Positions 50,555-59,632 of a DNA stretch of 64,000 bases are shown here, one piece after another. Under the pieces are notes generated by a model. The model did no database searches. It saw only the letters and a list, made by a program, of their open reading frames with translations, and was not told the DNA's origin. How positions within the stretch are numbered: position 1 is the stretch's first letter; every line of letters starts with the position of its first letter. Origin of the DNA: Streptomonospora litoralis (GTDB taxonomy: Bacteria; Actinomycetota; Actinomycetes; Streptosporangiales; Streptosporangiaceae); the NCBI RefSeq assembly GCF_004323735.1, contig NZ_CP036455.1, positions 5,575,101-5,639,100 on the forward strand. The letters are read 5' to 3'. The translations under genes were made by a program, and so were the position numbers.

Positions 50555-51824
50555 GGAAGGCCGCGCCGACGGCGCCGTCGACGGCGCGGTGGTCGACCGA
50601 CAGCTCCAGGGACATGGTGTTGCGCGCGACGACCTCGCCGTCGCGGACGACCGGCTGCTGCTTCATCGCCCCCACGGCCAGGATCGCCGCCTCCGGCGGG
50701 TTGATGACCGCCGAGAAACTGTCCATCCCGTACATGCCGAGGTTGCTGACGCTGAAGGTTCCGCCGCTCATCTCCTGCGGCTTCAGCTTGCCGTCGCGCG
50801 CGCGGCCGGCCAGTTCGCGGCTGCGCTCGCCGATCTCCGACAGCGGCATCCTGTCGGTGTCGTGCAGCACCGGCACGATGAGCCCGGCCTCGACGGCCAC
50901 CGCGACGCCGACGTTGATGCGGTTGTGCTGCAGCAGCTTCTCGTTCACCCACGAGCGGTTCACCTCGGGGTGGGTGCGCAGCGTCGTCGCGCACGCCTTG
51001 ACGATCAGGTCGTTGAAGCTGACCTTGTTTCCGGTCTCCTCCAACTGCGCGTTGATCTGCGACCGGAAGTCCTTGAGCCCCTCGGCGTCGATCGTGCGCC
51101 GCAGGTAGAAGTGCGGAGCCTCCTGCTTGCTCTGCACGAGGCGGCGCGCGATCACCTTGCGGACGTTGCTCACCGACAGCTCGGCGGAGTCGCGGCCGTC
51201 GTCGTAGGACTCCTGTGCGGGAGCTCCCACGCCCGACGCCGCGGCCTGCGGGGCGGCCGCCGCCGGGGCCGGCTCGGCCGGGCGCTGCTGCGCGGCGGCC
51301 TCGATGTCGGCGCGCACGATCCGGCCCTTGGGGCCCGAACCGTTGATGGACTCGATGTCGAGCCCGTACTCGCGGGCGAGCCTGCGCGCCAGCGGGGAAC
51401 TGCGCGGGCGCGTACCGGGGCTGCCGTCGGGTCCGGAGGAAGCGGGCTGCTGCGGTGCCTCGGTCTGCTGGGGCGCGGTCTCCCGCGCCGGCTGCTCCTC
51501 GGCTTGCGCCGCGGGCTGCTCGGCGGACTCCTCCTGCGCGGGCGCGGCGCCGCCGGAGGCGGACTCCCCCTCCGGCGGCGCCTCGTCGGGGCTCTCGCCC
51601 ACATAGGCGATCACCGCGCCGATCGGGACGGTGTCGCCTTCGGAGACCGCCTGTTTGATGAGGTAGCCGTCCGCGTAGGCCTCATGCTCCATGACGGCCT
51701 TGTCGGTCTCGATCTCGACCAGGACGTCGCCCGTGCTGACCTCGTCGCCGACGTTCTTGACCCAGGAGCTGATGACGCCTTCCTCCATGGTGTCGGAGAG
51801 GCGCGGCATGTAGATCTCAGTCAT
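50505..51824 (-). CDS. Dihydrolipoamide acyltransferase (E2) of a 2-oxoacid dehydrogenase complex
   Basis: This 439-aa E2 has one lipoyl domain (E-T-D-K-A-V-M-E, lipoylated Lys near residue 42), a Glu/Ala-rich linker and a peripheral subunit-binding domain (S-P-L-A-R-R-L-A-R-E-Y-G, about 142-175). The catalytic domain has D-H-R-A-V-D-G-A near the C-terminus. It is the last gene of an E1alpha-E1beta-E2 operon, 13 bp after E1beta. No E3 gene is present; the complex probably uses a general dihydrolipoamide dehydrogenase. The substrate could be pyruvate, acetoin or branched-chain oxoacids. Confidence 0.92.
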   Translation of the reverse strand: MTEIYMPRLSDTMEEGVISSWVKNVGDEVSTGDVLVEIETDKAVMEHEAYADGYLIKQAVSEGDTVPIGAVIAYVGESPDEAPPEGESASGGAAPAQEESAEQPAAQAEEQPARETAPQQTEAPQQPASSGPDGSPGTRPRSSPLARRLAREYGLDIESINGSGPKGRIVRADIEAAAQQRPAEPAPAAAAPQAAASGVGAPAQESYDDGRDSAELSVSNVRKVIARRLVQSKQEAPHFYLRRTIDAEGLKDFRSQINAQLEETGNKVSFNDLIVKACATTLRTHPEVNRSWVNEKLLQHNRINVGVAVAVEAGLIVPVLHDTDRMPLSEIGERSRELAGRARDGKLKPQEMSGGTFSVSNLGMYGMDSFSAVINPPEAAILAVGAMKQQPVVRDGEVVARNTMSLELSVDHRAVDGAVGAAFLKDLAEVLENPVRIVV

Positions 51825-51837
51825 CGTGTGGTCCCCT

Positions 51838-52836
51838 TCACCCGACTCGCTTGCCGACAGCGCTCAGGGTCTCCTTGACGGCGGTGGTGATCGACTCGGC
51901 CGACGGCAGCGCCGCGGTCTCCAGCGGCTTGGCGTACGGCAGCGGCACCTCGGCCATGGCGACCCGGCGCACCGGGGCGTCGAGGTAGTCGAAGGCGCCC
52001 TCCTGGATGGAGGCGGCGATCTCGGCGCCGATGCCGTAGGTGAGCCAGTCGTCCTCGGCCATCACCGCGCAGCCGGTCTTGCGGACCGAGTCCACGACGG
52101 TCTGCCGGTCGAGGGGGCGCAGACTGCGCAGGTCGACGACCTCGACGCTGATGTCCTGCTCGGCCAGCTGCTCGGCGACCTGCAGGCTCGCCGACGCCAT
52201 GCGCGAGTAGCCGATCAGGGTGATGTCGCTGCCCTCGCGGGTGACGGCGGCGCGGCCGATCTCGGCGACCGACTCGTCACCGTCGGGGACCTCGCCCTTG
52301 GAGTTGTAAAGGCCCAGGTTCTCCAGCAGCAGCACCGGGTCGTCGTCGCGGACCGCGGCACGCAGCATGGCGGCGGCGTCGGCGGGGGAACTGGGGGCGA
52401 TGACCTTGAGCCCGGGAACGAAGGCGTAGAACAGCTCGATGTTCTGGGAGTGCGTCGCGCCGAGCTGCTGACCGCCGCCGCCGGGGGTGCGGATGACCAT
52501 CGGCACGCTGGTCTGGCCGCCGAACATGCCGTAGACCTTGGCGGCGTGGTTGATGATCTGGTCGATGGCGATCATGGAGAAGTTGATCGTCATGACCTCG
52601 ACGACGGGGCGCAGCCCCAGCATCGCGGCGCCCACCGCGGCACCGACGAAGCCCTCCTCGGAGATGGGGGTGTCGCGGACGCGGCGCTCGCCGAACTCCT
52701 TGAGCATCCCCTCGGTGATCTTGTAGGAGCCCTCGAAGAGGCCGATCTCCTCGCCGAGGAGCATGACGTTCTCGTCGCGCGCCATCTCGTCGCGCAGGGT
52801 GTCGCGCAGGGCCTGGCGGTAAGTGATCACAGACAT
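51838..52836 (-). CDS. 2-oxoacid dehydrogenase E1 beta subunit
   Basis: This 332-aa subunit has the transketolase-type pyrimidine-binding fold (T-Y-R-Q-A-L-R-D-T-L, L-L-G-E-E-I-G) and the C-terminal transketolase domain. Conserved features are E-G-F-V-G-A-A-V-G-A-A-M-L-G-L-R-P-V-V-E and G-G-G-G-Q-Q-L-G-A-T-H-S-Q, the active-site histidine region. It is 15 bp after E1alpha. Together they decarboxylate the oxoacid with thiamine diphosphate. Confidence 0.93.
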   Translation of the reverse strand: MSVITYRQALRDTLRDEMARDENVMLLGEEIGLFEGSYKITEGMLKEFGERRVRDTPISEEGFVGAAVGAAMLGLRPVVEVMTINFSMIAIDQIINHAAKVYGMFGGQTSVPMVIRTPGGGGQQLGATHSQNIELFYAFVPGLKVIAPSSPADAAAMLRAAVRDDDPVLLLENLGLYNSKGEVPDGDESVAEIGRAAVTREGSDITLIGYSRMASASLQVAEQLAEQDISVEVVDLRSLRPLDRQTVVDSVRKTGCAVMAEDDWLTYGIGAEIAASIQEGAFDYLDAPVRRVAMAEVPLPYAKPLETAALPSAESITTAVKETLSAVGKRVG

Positions 52837-52851
52837 GTACCCGCTCCTTGT

Positions 52852-53979
52852 CTACTCGGCGAACACCGGGTCGGCGGGCATGCGGCGCGACTCGTTCGCC
52901 ACGGGGGTGGCGTAGGTGTAGTCGAACAATGTCGATACATCGGGACTGGGGCTGTTCTCCGCGAAGTCGGCGGCGTCGGCGACCTCGTCCTTGACCGAGT
53001 CCGCGATCTCCTTCTTCTTGTCCTCGGTGAGGACGCCCGCCTTCTCCAACTGGTCCTCGAAGGCGGCGACCGGGTCGTTGGACCGGGCCTCGGCGGTCTG
53101 CTCCTCGGTGCGGTACTTGGCCGGGTCGACCACCGAGTGGCCCTTGAGCCGGTAGCTGGTGCACTCCAGGATGTAGGGCCGCTGCTCGGATCGGGCCTTC
53201 TCGACCAGCTCCGTGGCGGCGTCGCGCACCGCGAGGACGTCGCGCCCGTCGACGCGCACGCCCTCGATGCGGAAGGCGGAGCCGCGCTTGTACAGGTCGG
53301 GTTCCGCAGAGGACTTGTCCACCGCGGTGCCCATGCCCGTGAAGTTGTTCACGATGGCGTAGACGATCGGCAGGTTCCACAGCGAGGCGAGGTTGAGCGA
53401 CTCGTGCCAGGCGCCGATGTTGGTGGTGCCGTCGCCCAGCTGGCACATGACGATCTCGTCACCGCCGCGGTAGGAGACGGCCAGCGCCGCGCCGGTGGCC
53501 ATGGGCATCTGACCGCCGACGATGCCGTAACCGCCGAGCATGCGGGTCTCGGTGTCGTACATGTGCATGGAGCCGCCCCAGCCCTTGGCCACGCCGTCGG
53601 TGCGGCCGTAGAGCTCGGCCATCACCCGGCGGGGGCTCATGCCCTTGTGGATCGCGTAACCGTGGTCGCGGTAGTTGGTGTAGAGGTAGTCGCGCTCCTG
53701 GAGCGACTCCATGAGCCCCACGACCGTGGCCTCCTCGCCCAGGTTCAGGTGGCAGTAGCCGCCGATGCGGGCCTGGGTGTACGCCTGACCCGTCCGCTCC
53801 TCGAACCGGCGGACCAGCAGCATTCGCCGGTAGTAGTCGAGGAGTGCGTCGGGCTTCTCGTCGGCCACAGCCGAGGTGGTGCCCGATGGGGCCCCCTGTG
53901 TGGTGTCCTTCCGGCTCCGCCGGCGGCCCCCCGTGCTCTTGGCGGAGCCGCCGCCCTTCGCCTTGGCCGTGTCAGCCAT
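52852..53979 (-). CDS. pdhA: 2-oxoacid (pyruvate-type) dehydrogenase E1 alpha subunit
   Basis: This 375-aa subunit has a Lys/Ser-rich N-terminal extension of about 45 residues. The thiamine-diphosphate motif is Q-L-G-D-G-T-T-N-I-G-A-W-H-E-S-L-N, ending in N-N-F-T-G. Y-R-D-H-G-Y and G-G-S-M-H-M are conserved active-site loops. Y-R-L-K-G-H-S-V-V-D is close to the eukaryote-like PdhA regulatory loop. It is the first gene of the operon, with GAAAGG before ATG 53979. Acetoin dehydrogenase is the main alternative. Confidence 0.9.
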   Translation of the reverse strand: MADTAKAKGGGSAKSTGGRRRSRKDTTQGAPSGTTSAVADEKPDALLDYYRRMLLVRRFEERTGQAYTQARIGGYCHLNLGEEATVVGLMESLQERDYLYTNYRDHGYAIHKGMSPRRVMAELYGRTDGVAKGWGGSMHMYDTETRMLGGYGIVGGQMPMATGAALAVSYRGGDEIVMCQLGDGTTNIGAWHESLNLASLWNLPIVYAIVNNFTGMGTAVDKSSAEPDLYKRGSAFRIEGVRVDGRDVLAVRDAATELVEKARSEQRPYILECTSYRLKGHSVVDPAKYRTEEQTAEARSNDPVAAFEDQLEKAGVLTEDKKKEIADSVKDEVADAADFAENSPSPDVSTLFDYTYATPVANESRRMPADPVFAE

Positions 53980-54244
53980 GCTGGTGCCTTTCTACGTGCG
54001 GAGGCGGCCCCTCAGGTCGGTAGACCCGGAAAGGCCGCTACCCGGGACGCGGAGGCGACCGCTCCCGGGAAGAGGGTGGTGCGCCGGCGCCGGGCTCATC
54101 GGCGGGGCGCAAGTGGCTGGTTCAGCTGTTCATGACCGCAACCCGCGGTCCGCCCGCCTACCGTGTCACCCTTCCCCGGTTGCGGGTTCGGGTCACCCGT
54201 TTCGGTCGGCTCGCGTAGCTCATTCGGCCCACATACCGTGTGAT

Positions 54245-54286
54245 GTGTGCCGTGGCACACTCTACGTACTGATCGATGATCGATCA
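54245..54286. promoter_or_regulatory. Two palindromic operators upstream of the E1-E2 operon
   Basis: GTGTGCC-GT-GGCACAC (54245-54260) and TGATCGAT-G-ATCGATCA (54270-54286) are perfect palindromes 9 bp apart, between the GntR-type gene and pdhA. Both are the size expected for a dimeric regulator; the GntR protein next door is the obvious candidate. Confidence 0.65.
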
Positions 54287-54360
54287 ATACGACTTTAGGG
54301 CAGGTCCGCGGCGAATCGGGCAGGCGGGTCGCGGCCGAAAGGCACGTCGCGACCGGCGGG

Positions 54361-55038
54361 TCAGCCGGTGCGGCCCGACGTCTGCACCGCGGCCTCGACG
54401 TAGTTCAGCACGTGCTCGCGCACCATCCGCCCCACATCGGGGTCCGCGCCGCGGAACGCCTCGGTGATCTGGGCGTGGTCGGCGGCCTTGGCGTGCAGTT
54501 CCATGTTCAGCCAGCGCACGGAGAGCCGCGTCCAGACCTCCACGCCCAGCGACTCCCAAGTGTGGGAGAGGACACTGTTGCCTGCCGCCCGCACGATCTC
54601 CCGGTGGAACTCCACGCTGTGCTTGATCTGCTCCTCGACGTCGCCGGCGGCCGTGGCGCGCCGCAGCGCCTCGACCTCGCGTTCCAGCGGGCGCGGATCG
54701 GCCGACAGCCGGGGCGCGGCCAACTCCGCGGCGACCAGCTCCAGGCCCGCGCGCACCGGGTAGATCTCGGCCATGTCGGCCACGCCGAAGTCCCGTACGC
54801 GGGCGCCCTTGTTCGGCACCGACTCGATGAGCCGCAGTGTCTCCAGCTCGCGCAGCGCCTCGCGCACGGGCGCCTGGCTGACGTTGAACTCGGTGGCCAC
54901 GCGGCGCTCGACGATGCGCTCGCCCGGCTGCCAGCGACCCGACAGCAGGCCCTCGACCAGCATGCGCCGGATCTGCTCCCGCAGCGGGTTGCGGGCCAGG
55001 CGGGCGGGGTCGTCCGGCCACTCCGGGAGGTCGACCAT
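54361..55038 (-). CDS. GntR-family regulator, FCD (FadR/PdhR-like) subgroup
   Basis: This 225-aa protein has a winged HTH with P-G-E-R-I-V-E-R-R-V-A-T-E-F-N-V-S-Q-A-P-V-R-E-A-L and the all-helical FCD ligand domain with metal-binding residues (D-M-A-E-I-Y, F-H-R-E-I-V, and a late H). FCD regulators sense organic acids such as pyruvate or lactate. It stands upstream of, and in the same direction as, pdhABC-type genes and may form a feedback loop with them. ATG 55038 has AGAAAGG upstream. Confidence 0.9.
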   Translation of the reverse strand: MVDLPEWPDDPARLARNPLREQIRRMLVEGLLSGRWQPGERIVERRVATEFNVSQAPVREALRELETLRLIESVPNKGARVRDFGVADMAEIYPVRAGLELVAAELAAPRLSADPRPLEREVEALRRATAAGDVEEQIKHSVEFHREIVRAAGNSVLSHTWESLGVEVWTRLSVRWLNMELHAKAADHAQITEAFRGADPDVGRMVREHVLNYVEAAVQTSGRTG

Positions 55039-55563
55039 CGACGGCCTTTCTGATCGGGGCCCTGGACAGGGCACTGCGCGATTTCACATGTGCGGGTCCA
55101 CTACGAAGAGTGCCATACGACCGCCGCGGCGCCGGAGCGCGGTGGCGGTCGGTCGACCGACGGCCCACCTGCGGGCGGCGCGTGGATGAACACTGCCGCA
55201 TACCGTGCTGACCAGCAGGCAAATCCCGAGGCTGTGGCGTCGCCCTCTGCGAGTGTGAGTGCCACGTCGGGTGACGGGACGCTATGCTCGGCTGTCGGAA
55301 ATGTTCCATCAAAGCTGGGTAGCGTGGCGTGAGGGACCGTCCCGGCGGCGCGGCCGACCGGGTGGCGGGGCGACCCCGCGCTGCCCGTTCCGCTGTCGGC
55401 TCCGACGGCGGCTCCGGTCCTCTCGGGGAGGCTCTGACCACTGCCTTCCCGGCGATTCGGCCCAACCGATCCCAAGCGACCCAGACCCGAGCGGCGAGCC
55501 CGTCCCCCCAACGCACAAACGTGCCGCAGGCCAGCCCACAATTCGTGAGACAGCACTGAGCAC
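55039..55563. other. 525-bp divergent gap without a clear gene
   Basis: This DNA separates the GntR-type gene (minus) from the phosphatase gene (plus). All open frames are short and overlap; none has a good ribosome site and recognisable protein. Promoters for both genes must lie here. I see no strong palindrome. Confidence 0.5.
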
Positions 55564-56445
55564 ATGATGCATACTTTGCGGATCCGGTCGAACCCGCCGT
55601 TGCGAGCCGAGATCTCGATACCCCTGCTGCGGAGCCGACGGTGGCTCGGCACCGTACCCCGGACCTCGGACGACGACGCCAAGGGCCGCCGACCCGGCAC
55701 ACCTCAGGTCACCTGGCCGAGTGTGAGCGAGATCGCGTGGGGACTGGCCTCCGACAAGTCGGCGATCATGATGGCCGTCGCGCTGATCATCATGACCGTG
55801 CTCTCAGCCGGTCCACTCCACCCTATCGACAATCTGATCAACAACGCACCTCGGCCGTTGTGGGACCAGATCCGTGTGCCCATGATCCTCTGGCCCGACA
55901 CGGTCGCATCGCGGTTCGTGGCGCTGCCGGTTCTAGGGGTTACCGCACTGCAGCTCGCCTACTGGCACCGCTCCTGGCGGCCGATCATCCTGGGAGCGGT
56001 GGGCGTCCTCGGCATGATGTGCCTGGTGGCGTCGATGAAGCTGATCATCGCGCGCAGCCACCCGCGTACCGGGGACCCGGCGTTCTTCGCCGACGGCGTC
56101 TCCTTCCCCTCCGGGCACGGCGCCAACGCGATTCTGATCTACGGGCTGGTGCTGTTTCTGATCGTCCGCTACCGGGCGGCGCGGCCGCACATCGTGCGCC
56201 GGCTGGGCTACTGCATCGTCGGCATCGCCGTACTGCAGTCGGTGGTCTCGGTCTACCTGCACTTCCACTGGTTCACCGACCTGCTGACCGGAATGGTCGC
56301 CGGCGGGCTCGCCCTGGTGCTGACCATCCGCCTGGACCGGTTGATTCCCGAGGGGCGCACCGCCTACTGGTGGCCCTGGTTCGGCCGGAACCTGTGGAAC
56401 GGCGAGGACCGCGACCAGGACCGCGAGCCCGCCGAGCGGCGCTGA
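55564..56445 (+). CDS. PAP2-family membrane phosphatase
   Basis: This 293-aa integral membrane phosphatase acts on lipid phosphates such as undecaprenyl pyrophosphate or phosphatidic acid. The three PAP2 motifs are K-L-I-I-A-R-S-H-P, P-S-G-H-G-A-N and the H-F-H-W-F-T-D segment with the catalytic His and Asp. The last is preceded by S-V-Y instead of the usual S-R. About six helices follow a 55-residue polar N-terminus. A second ATG at 55567 is equivalent. Confidence 0.88.
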   Translation: MMHTLRIRSNPPLRAEISIPLLRSRRWLGTVPRTSDDDAKGRRPGTPQVTWPSVSEIAWGLASDKSAIMMAVALIIMTVLSAGPLHPIDNLINNAPRPLWDQIRVPMILWPDTVASRFVALPVLGVTALQLAYWHRSWRPIILGAVGVLGMMCLVASMKLIIARSHPRTGDPAFFADGVSFPSGHGANAILIYGLVLFLIVRYRAARPHIVRRLGYCIVGIAVLQSVVSVYLHFHWFTDLLTGMVAGGLALVLTIRLDRLIPEGRTAYWWPWFGRNLWNGEDRDQDREPAERR

Positions 56446-56473
56446 AGCCGCTTGCGGCGGGCCCGGGACCGCG

Positions 56474-57442
56474 TCATCCGGCGGGCGCGATCTCGCCCAA
56501 GCGCCCGCGCAGCTCCTTGGCGTAGAAGTCGAAGAAGCCGTCGGGGTCGGGGCCGGCGTTGACCAGCGCCAAGCGGTCGAATCCGGCGTCGGCGAACTGC
56601 TGGGCGACCGCGACGTGGCGTTCCGGATCGGGGCCGCAGCCGAACACCGAGCGCATATCGTCCTCGCGCACGAAAGACGTCGCCGCCTCGAAGTTCACCA
56701 CGTTGGGCAGTTCGGCCTGCACCTTCCACCCGGTGACACCGAAGCGGAACATGCGGTGCGCGGACTTCACCGCGGTCTCCTCATCGGGCGCCCACGCCAG
56801 CGGAACTTCGGCGTAGCGGGGACCGGTGCCGCCCGCCTGGCGGTAGGCGCGCACCAGCTCGGGTCTGGGCTCGGTCGCGAAGGCCGCGTCGCCCAGCTCG
56901 GCGGCGACCTGCGCCGCCGACTCCCCGCCCATGGCCACGGCGATCTGCGGCGGAGTTTCAGGCAGGTCGAAGACTTGGGCGTCGACCAACCGCAAGTGGC
57001 GCCCCTCGTAGGACTGGTACCCGCCCTGCCACAGCAGCCGGATGATCTCCAGCGACTCCCGCAGCATCTCGTGCCGCTCGACGGCACCCGGCCACGGACG
57101 GCCGACCACATGCTCGTTGAGCTGTTCGCCCGCGCCCAGACCCAGCACGAACCGGCCGTCGGACAGCAGCGCCGTAGTCGCCGCGGCCTGGGCGACCAGA
57201 GCGGGGTGGTAGCGGATGAACGGGCAGGTCACGCCGGTGGCCAGACCGATGCTCCGGGTACGTGCGGCGATCGCGGCCAGGATCGACCAGGCGAAGCCGG
57301 AATGACCGTGGCTCTCCAGCCACGGGTGGTAGTGGTCGCTGATCTCGACGAAGTCGAAGCCGACCTCCTCGGCGCGCTCCGCTTGGCGCACCATCTCCTG
57401 CGGCGAGTAGCCCTCGGCGAACAGCTTGTAGCCGATCTGCAT
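56474..57442 (-). CDS. LLM-class F420-dependent oxidoreductase (FGD-like, TIGR03557 type)
   Basis: This 322-aa bacterial-luciferase-like barrel protein has F-D-F-V-E-I-S-D-H-Y-H-P-W, G-L-A-T-G-V-T-C-P and L-G-L-G-A-G-E-Q-L-N-E-H. These are the signatures of the glucose-6-phosphate dehydrogenase (F420)-like group. The substrate may differ from glucose 6-phosphate. ATG 57442 was chosen because the conserved strand M-Q-I-G-Y-K begins there. It converges on the PAP2 gene. Confidence 0.9.
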   Translation of the reverse strand: MQIGYKLFAEGYSPQEMVRQAERAEEVGFDFVEISDHYHPWLESHGHSGFAWSILAAIAARTRSIGLATGVTCPFIRYHPALVAQAAATTALLSDGRFVLGLGAGEQLNEHVVGRPWPGAVERHEMLRESLEIIRLLWQGGYQSYEGRHLRLVDAQVFDLPETPPQIAVAMGGESAAQVAAELGDAAFATEPRPELVRAYRQAGGTGPRYAEVPLAWAPDEETAVKSAHRMFRFGVTGWKVQAELPNVVNFEAATSFVREDDMRSVFGCGPDPERHVAVAQQFADAGFDRLALVNAGPDPDGFFDFYAKELRGRLGEIAPAG

Positions 57443-57674
57443 GCTTCCTCCACCCCCGGCCGGGCGCGCGGCGCGCACCGGCGGCCGCCCCCGCAGCCCA
57501 CCGGCCCCGCACGGCCGCCGACGCCCTCCCGCGGATCGGTGACGTCCGTGTTCGGCCTGCCGCTACCCCTGCTCATCAGGCGGTATGCGCCGCACGGGTC
57601 CGGGGTGGGCCGTGCCACGCGCAAGCGGGGTGCGCACGGTCGCGCGGCGCGCTCGGCGGGCGGAGGGGAGGGGC

Positions 57675-58277
57675 TCAACTGCCGTCGCGCACGTCGGCGG
57701 GGCGCTCGGCGGAGTAGCTGATCTCGGCGAAGCGGACGGTGCTGCCCGTACCGGTGGGGCTCTGGGCGAGGAAGCCGACCTCGGCCTCGTCGCTGAGCGC
57801 GAAATAGCGCACCAGGTCCCACGGGCCGTCGCCGAGGCGGACGTGGAAGGCGTAGGCGGAGCCGAGCCGGCTGATGCGCAGTCGGACGCCCCCGGCGGGG
57901 TCGACCGCGAAGGAGTTGCAGTCGTCGCTGACGCCGCGGTTGACCACCGAGACGATGGTGGGGCGGCCCTGCGGCGACGCCTCCAGGCAGAACTTGGCCC
58001 AGGTGTCGGGGGCCGAGTACAGCAGCAGCACGCCGGCGTCGAAGGTGGCGGCGAGATCGGTGTCCACCAGCGCGCTGACCGAGAAGTCGCCGTTGAGACC
58101 GCCCACGAGCGCCGGCGCGTTGTCGAAGCGCGCGCTGCCGTCGGGGTCGGTGAACAGGTCCGTACCCCCTGCGGCGCGCAGAACCAGCGTGTCGTAGCCG
58201 TCGACCTCGTAGAACTCGGGCGGATTGGTCCAGTGCATGGACACGGGGAACGCGGGGATCGAGACGGAATCGGCCAT
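57675..58277 (-). CDS. DUF1349 protein (concanavalin-like) behind a CelR box
   Basis: This 200-aa beta-sandwich protein of the DUF1349 family (YesU-like, concanavalin A-like fold) contains F-Y-E-V-D-G-Y-D-T-L-V-L, G-D-F-S-V-S-A-L-V and W-A-K-F-C-L-E, the conserved strands. It has no signal peptide. Family members bind carbohydrates or occur in plant-polymer operons. A 26-bp palindrome containing the CelR core lies about 165 bp upstream, which suggests cellobiose-responsive control and an intracellular saccharide-related role. The 232-bp gap downstream holds nothing clear. Confidence 0.82.
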   Translation of the reverse strand: MADSVSIPAFPVSMHWTNPPEFYEVDGYDTLVLRAAGGTDLFTDPDGSARFDNAPALVGGLNGDFSVSALVDTDLAATFDAGVLLLYSAPDTWAKFCLEASPQGRPTIVSVVNRGVSDDCNSFAVDPAGGVRLRISRLGSAYAFHVRLGDGPWDLVRYFALSDEAEVGFLAQSPTGTGSTVRFAEISYSAERPADVRDGS

Positions 58278-58441
58278 GGGGCCTCCAGGGACGGGAGGGC
58301 CGCGGGCAGGTGCCGCGGCGGCGGAATGAACGGGGCAGGCTCGGTCCGCAATCGGTGAATTCACCGGTTCGCCAGGAAGATACTGAGCGGGAGCAATTAC
58401 GGCAAGAGACTGTTGACTCTGGCCGAATTGCTATTTAGCGT

Positions 58442-58467
58442 GTTGTTTGGGAGCGCTCCCAAACAAC
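58442..58467. promoter_or_regulatory. CelR box in a 26-bp perfect palindrome
   Basis: The core TGGGAGCGCTCCCA (58448-58461) is extended on both sides by GTTGTT/AACAAC to 26 bp of perfect dyad. It lies about 165 bp upstream of the DUF1349 gene (minus) and 390 bp upstream of the PdxH-like gene (plus); the first is the likelier target. Confidence 0.88.
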
Positions 58468-58853
58468 TCCGTTTCCCACCTGTCCGCATCCGGTCGGCCG
58501 GTCGCAGGGCGGGCACGCCCGCGTGTTCGGCGAGACCAGAGGTAGACGAGTGCGCTCCTGCGCAGCACCCACTTCGGCGCGCCCGAGGTTTTCAGGCGCG
58601 GCCGTGCTCTGCGCACAGCCGCGTACCCTCGGCCGAAGTGCTCCCTCGGCGGGCGGACACCGGCGGCGGCTTCCGGCGATTCGCCCGGGCGCCCGCGCAC
58701 GACTCCCCTTGCCGGCGGGTATGCCGAGGATTCGACGATTTCGACGATGCCGCGGAAGCGGCGGCGACCGGCGCAGAAGGGCGGTTCGAGGTGCAGCGTC
58801 ATCCCGGCGGCGAATCGGCGGAGGCAGGCGGAAACGCATCGGTGGGCGGTGCC

Positions 58854-59501
58854 ATGCGCGATCGGTTGCGCGCCATTCCCGTTTTCGCCGCCGAACTCCC
58901 CGGCTTCGACCCCGCGTCGGCGCCCGACGATCCGGCCGAGTTGTTCGTGCGGTGGTTGGACCACGCGGTCGAGGCCGGTGTCCCCGAGCCGCACGTGGTG
59001 AACCTGGCCACCGCCGACGCGGCCGGGCGGGTCGCCTCGCGCTTCCTGATCCTCAAGGACGTCGGGCCGCACGGTTGGTCGTTCGCGTCGGGCTCGACGA
59101 GCCCCAAGGGCCTCGACCTCGACGCGAACCCGCATGCGGCCCTGGCCTGCTACTGGCCGCGGGTGGGCCGCCAGATCCGGGTGAGCGGCACGGTGGCCCC
59201 CGAGGATCCGCAGACTAACGCAGCCGACTTCCTCGCCCGTTCGCCGGAGGCGCGCGCAGAGGCGCTGGTCGGCGGGCAGAGCCGCCCGATGGAGTCGCCG
59301 GCCCAGCACGAGCGCGAGCTCGTCGAGGCGCGCGAACGGGTCGCCCGGGAACCCTCGCTCGTCGCGCCGGAGTGGACGCTCTACACGCTCGCACCCGCAT
59401 ACGTGGAGTTCTGGCAGGGCGACAAAGACCGCAACCACATCCGGCTGCGCTACAACGCCGTGGGCGACGGGAATTGGGAGCGGGTGCTGCTGCGGCCCTG
59501 A
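58854..59501 (+). CDS. Pyridoxamine 5'-phosphate oxidase-family protein (PdxH-like)
   Basis: This 215-aa FMN-binding split barrel has N-L-A-T-A-D-A-A-G-R-V-A-S-R-F-L-I-L-K, S-G-S-T-S-P-K-G-x-D-L and W-P-R-V-G-R-Q-I-R-V-S-G. The C-terminal PdxH dimer segment follows: E-F-W-Q-G, then N-H-I-R-L-R-Y. PdxH makes pyridoxal 5'-phosphate. The C-terminal R-L-x-Y motif differs slightly from canonical PdxH, so a related oxidase is possible. An upstream GTG about 65 bp earlier is an alternative start. Confidence 0.87.
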   Translation: MRDRLRAIPVFAAELPGFDPASAPDDPAELFVRWLDHAVEAGVPEPHVVNLATADAAGRVASRFLILKDVGPHGWSFASGSTSPKGLDLDANPHAALACYWPRVGRQIRVSGTVAPEDPQTNAADFLARSPEARAEALVGGQSRPMESPAQHERELVEARERVAREPSLVAPEWTLYTLAPAYVEFWQGDKDRNHIRLRYNAVGDGNWERVLLRP

Positions 59502-59632
59502 CGTGCGAAGGCGGTGGTGCGGGCAGGCGGCGCTGCGGGCGAGCCGCGCCACGATGTCGCAGGGGCGGGAGAGGATGGCCCCGAGCCTGCGATCCCGCAA
59601 GGCCGCCAAGCCGACTCGACGAGGAGCGCACG

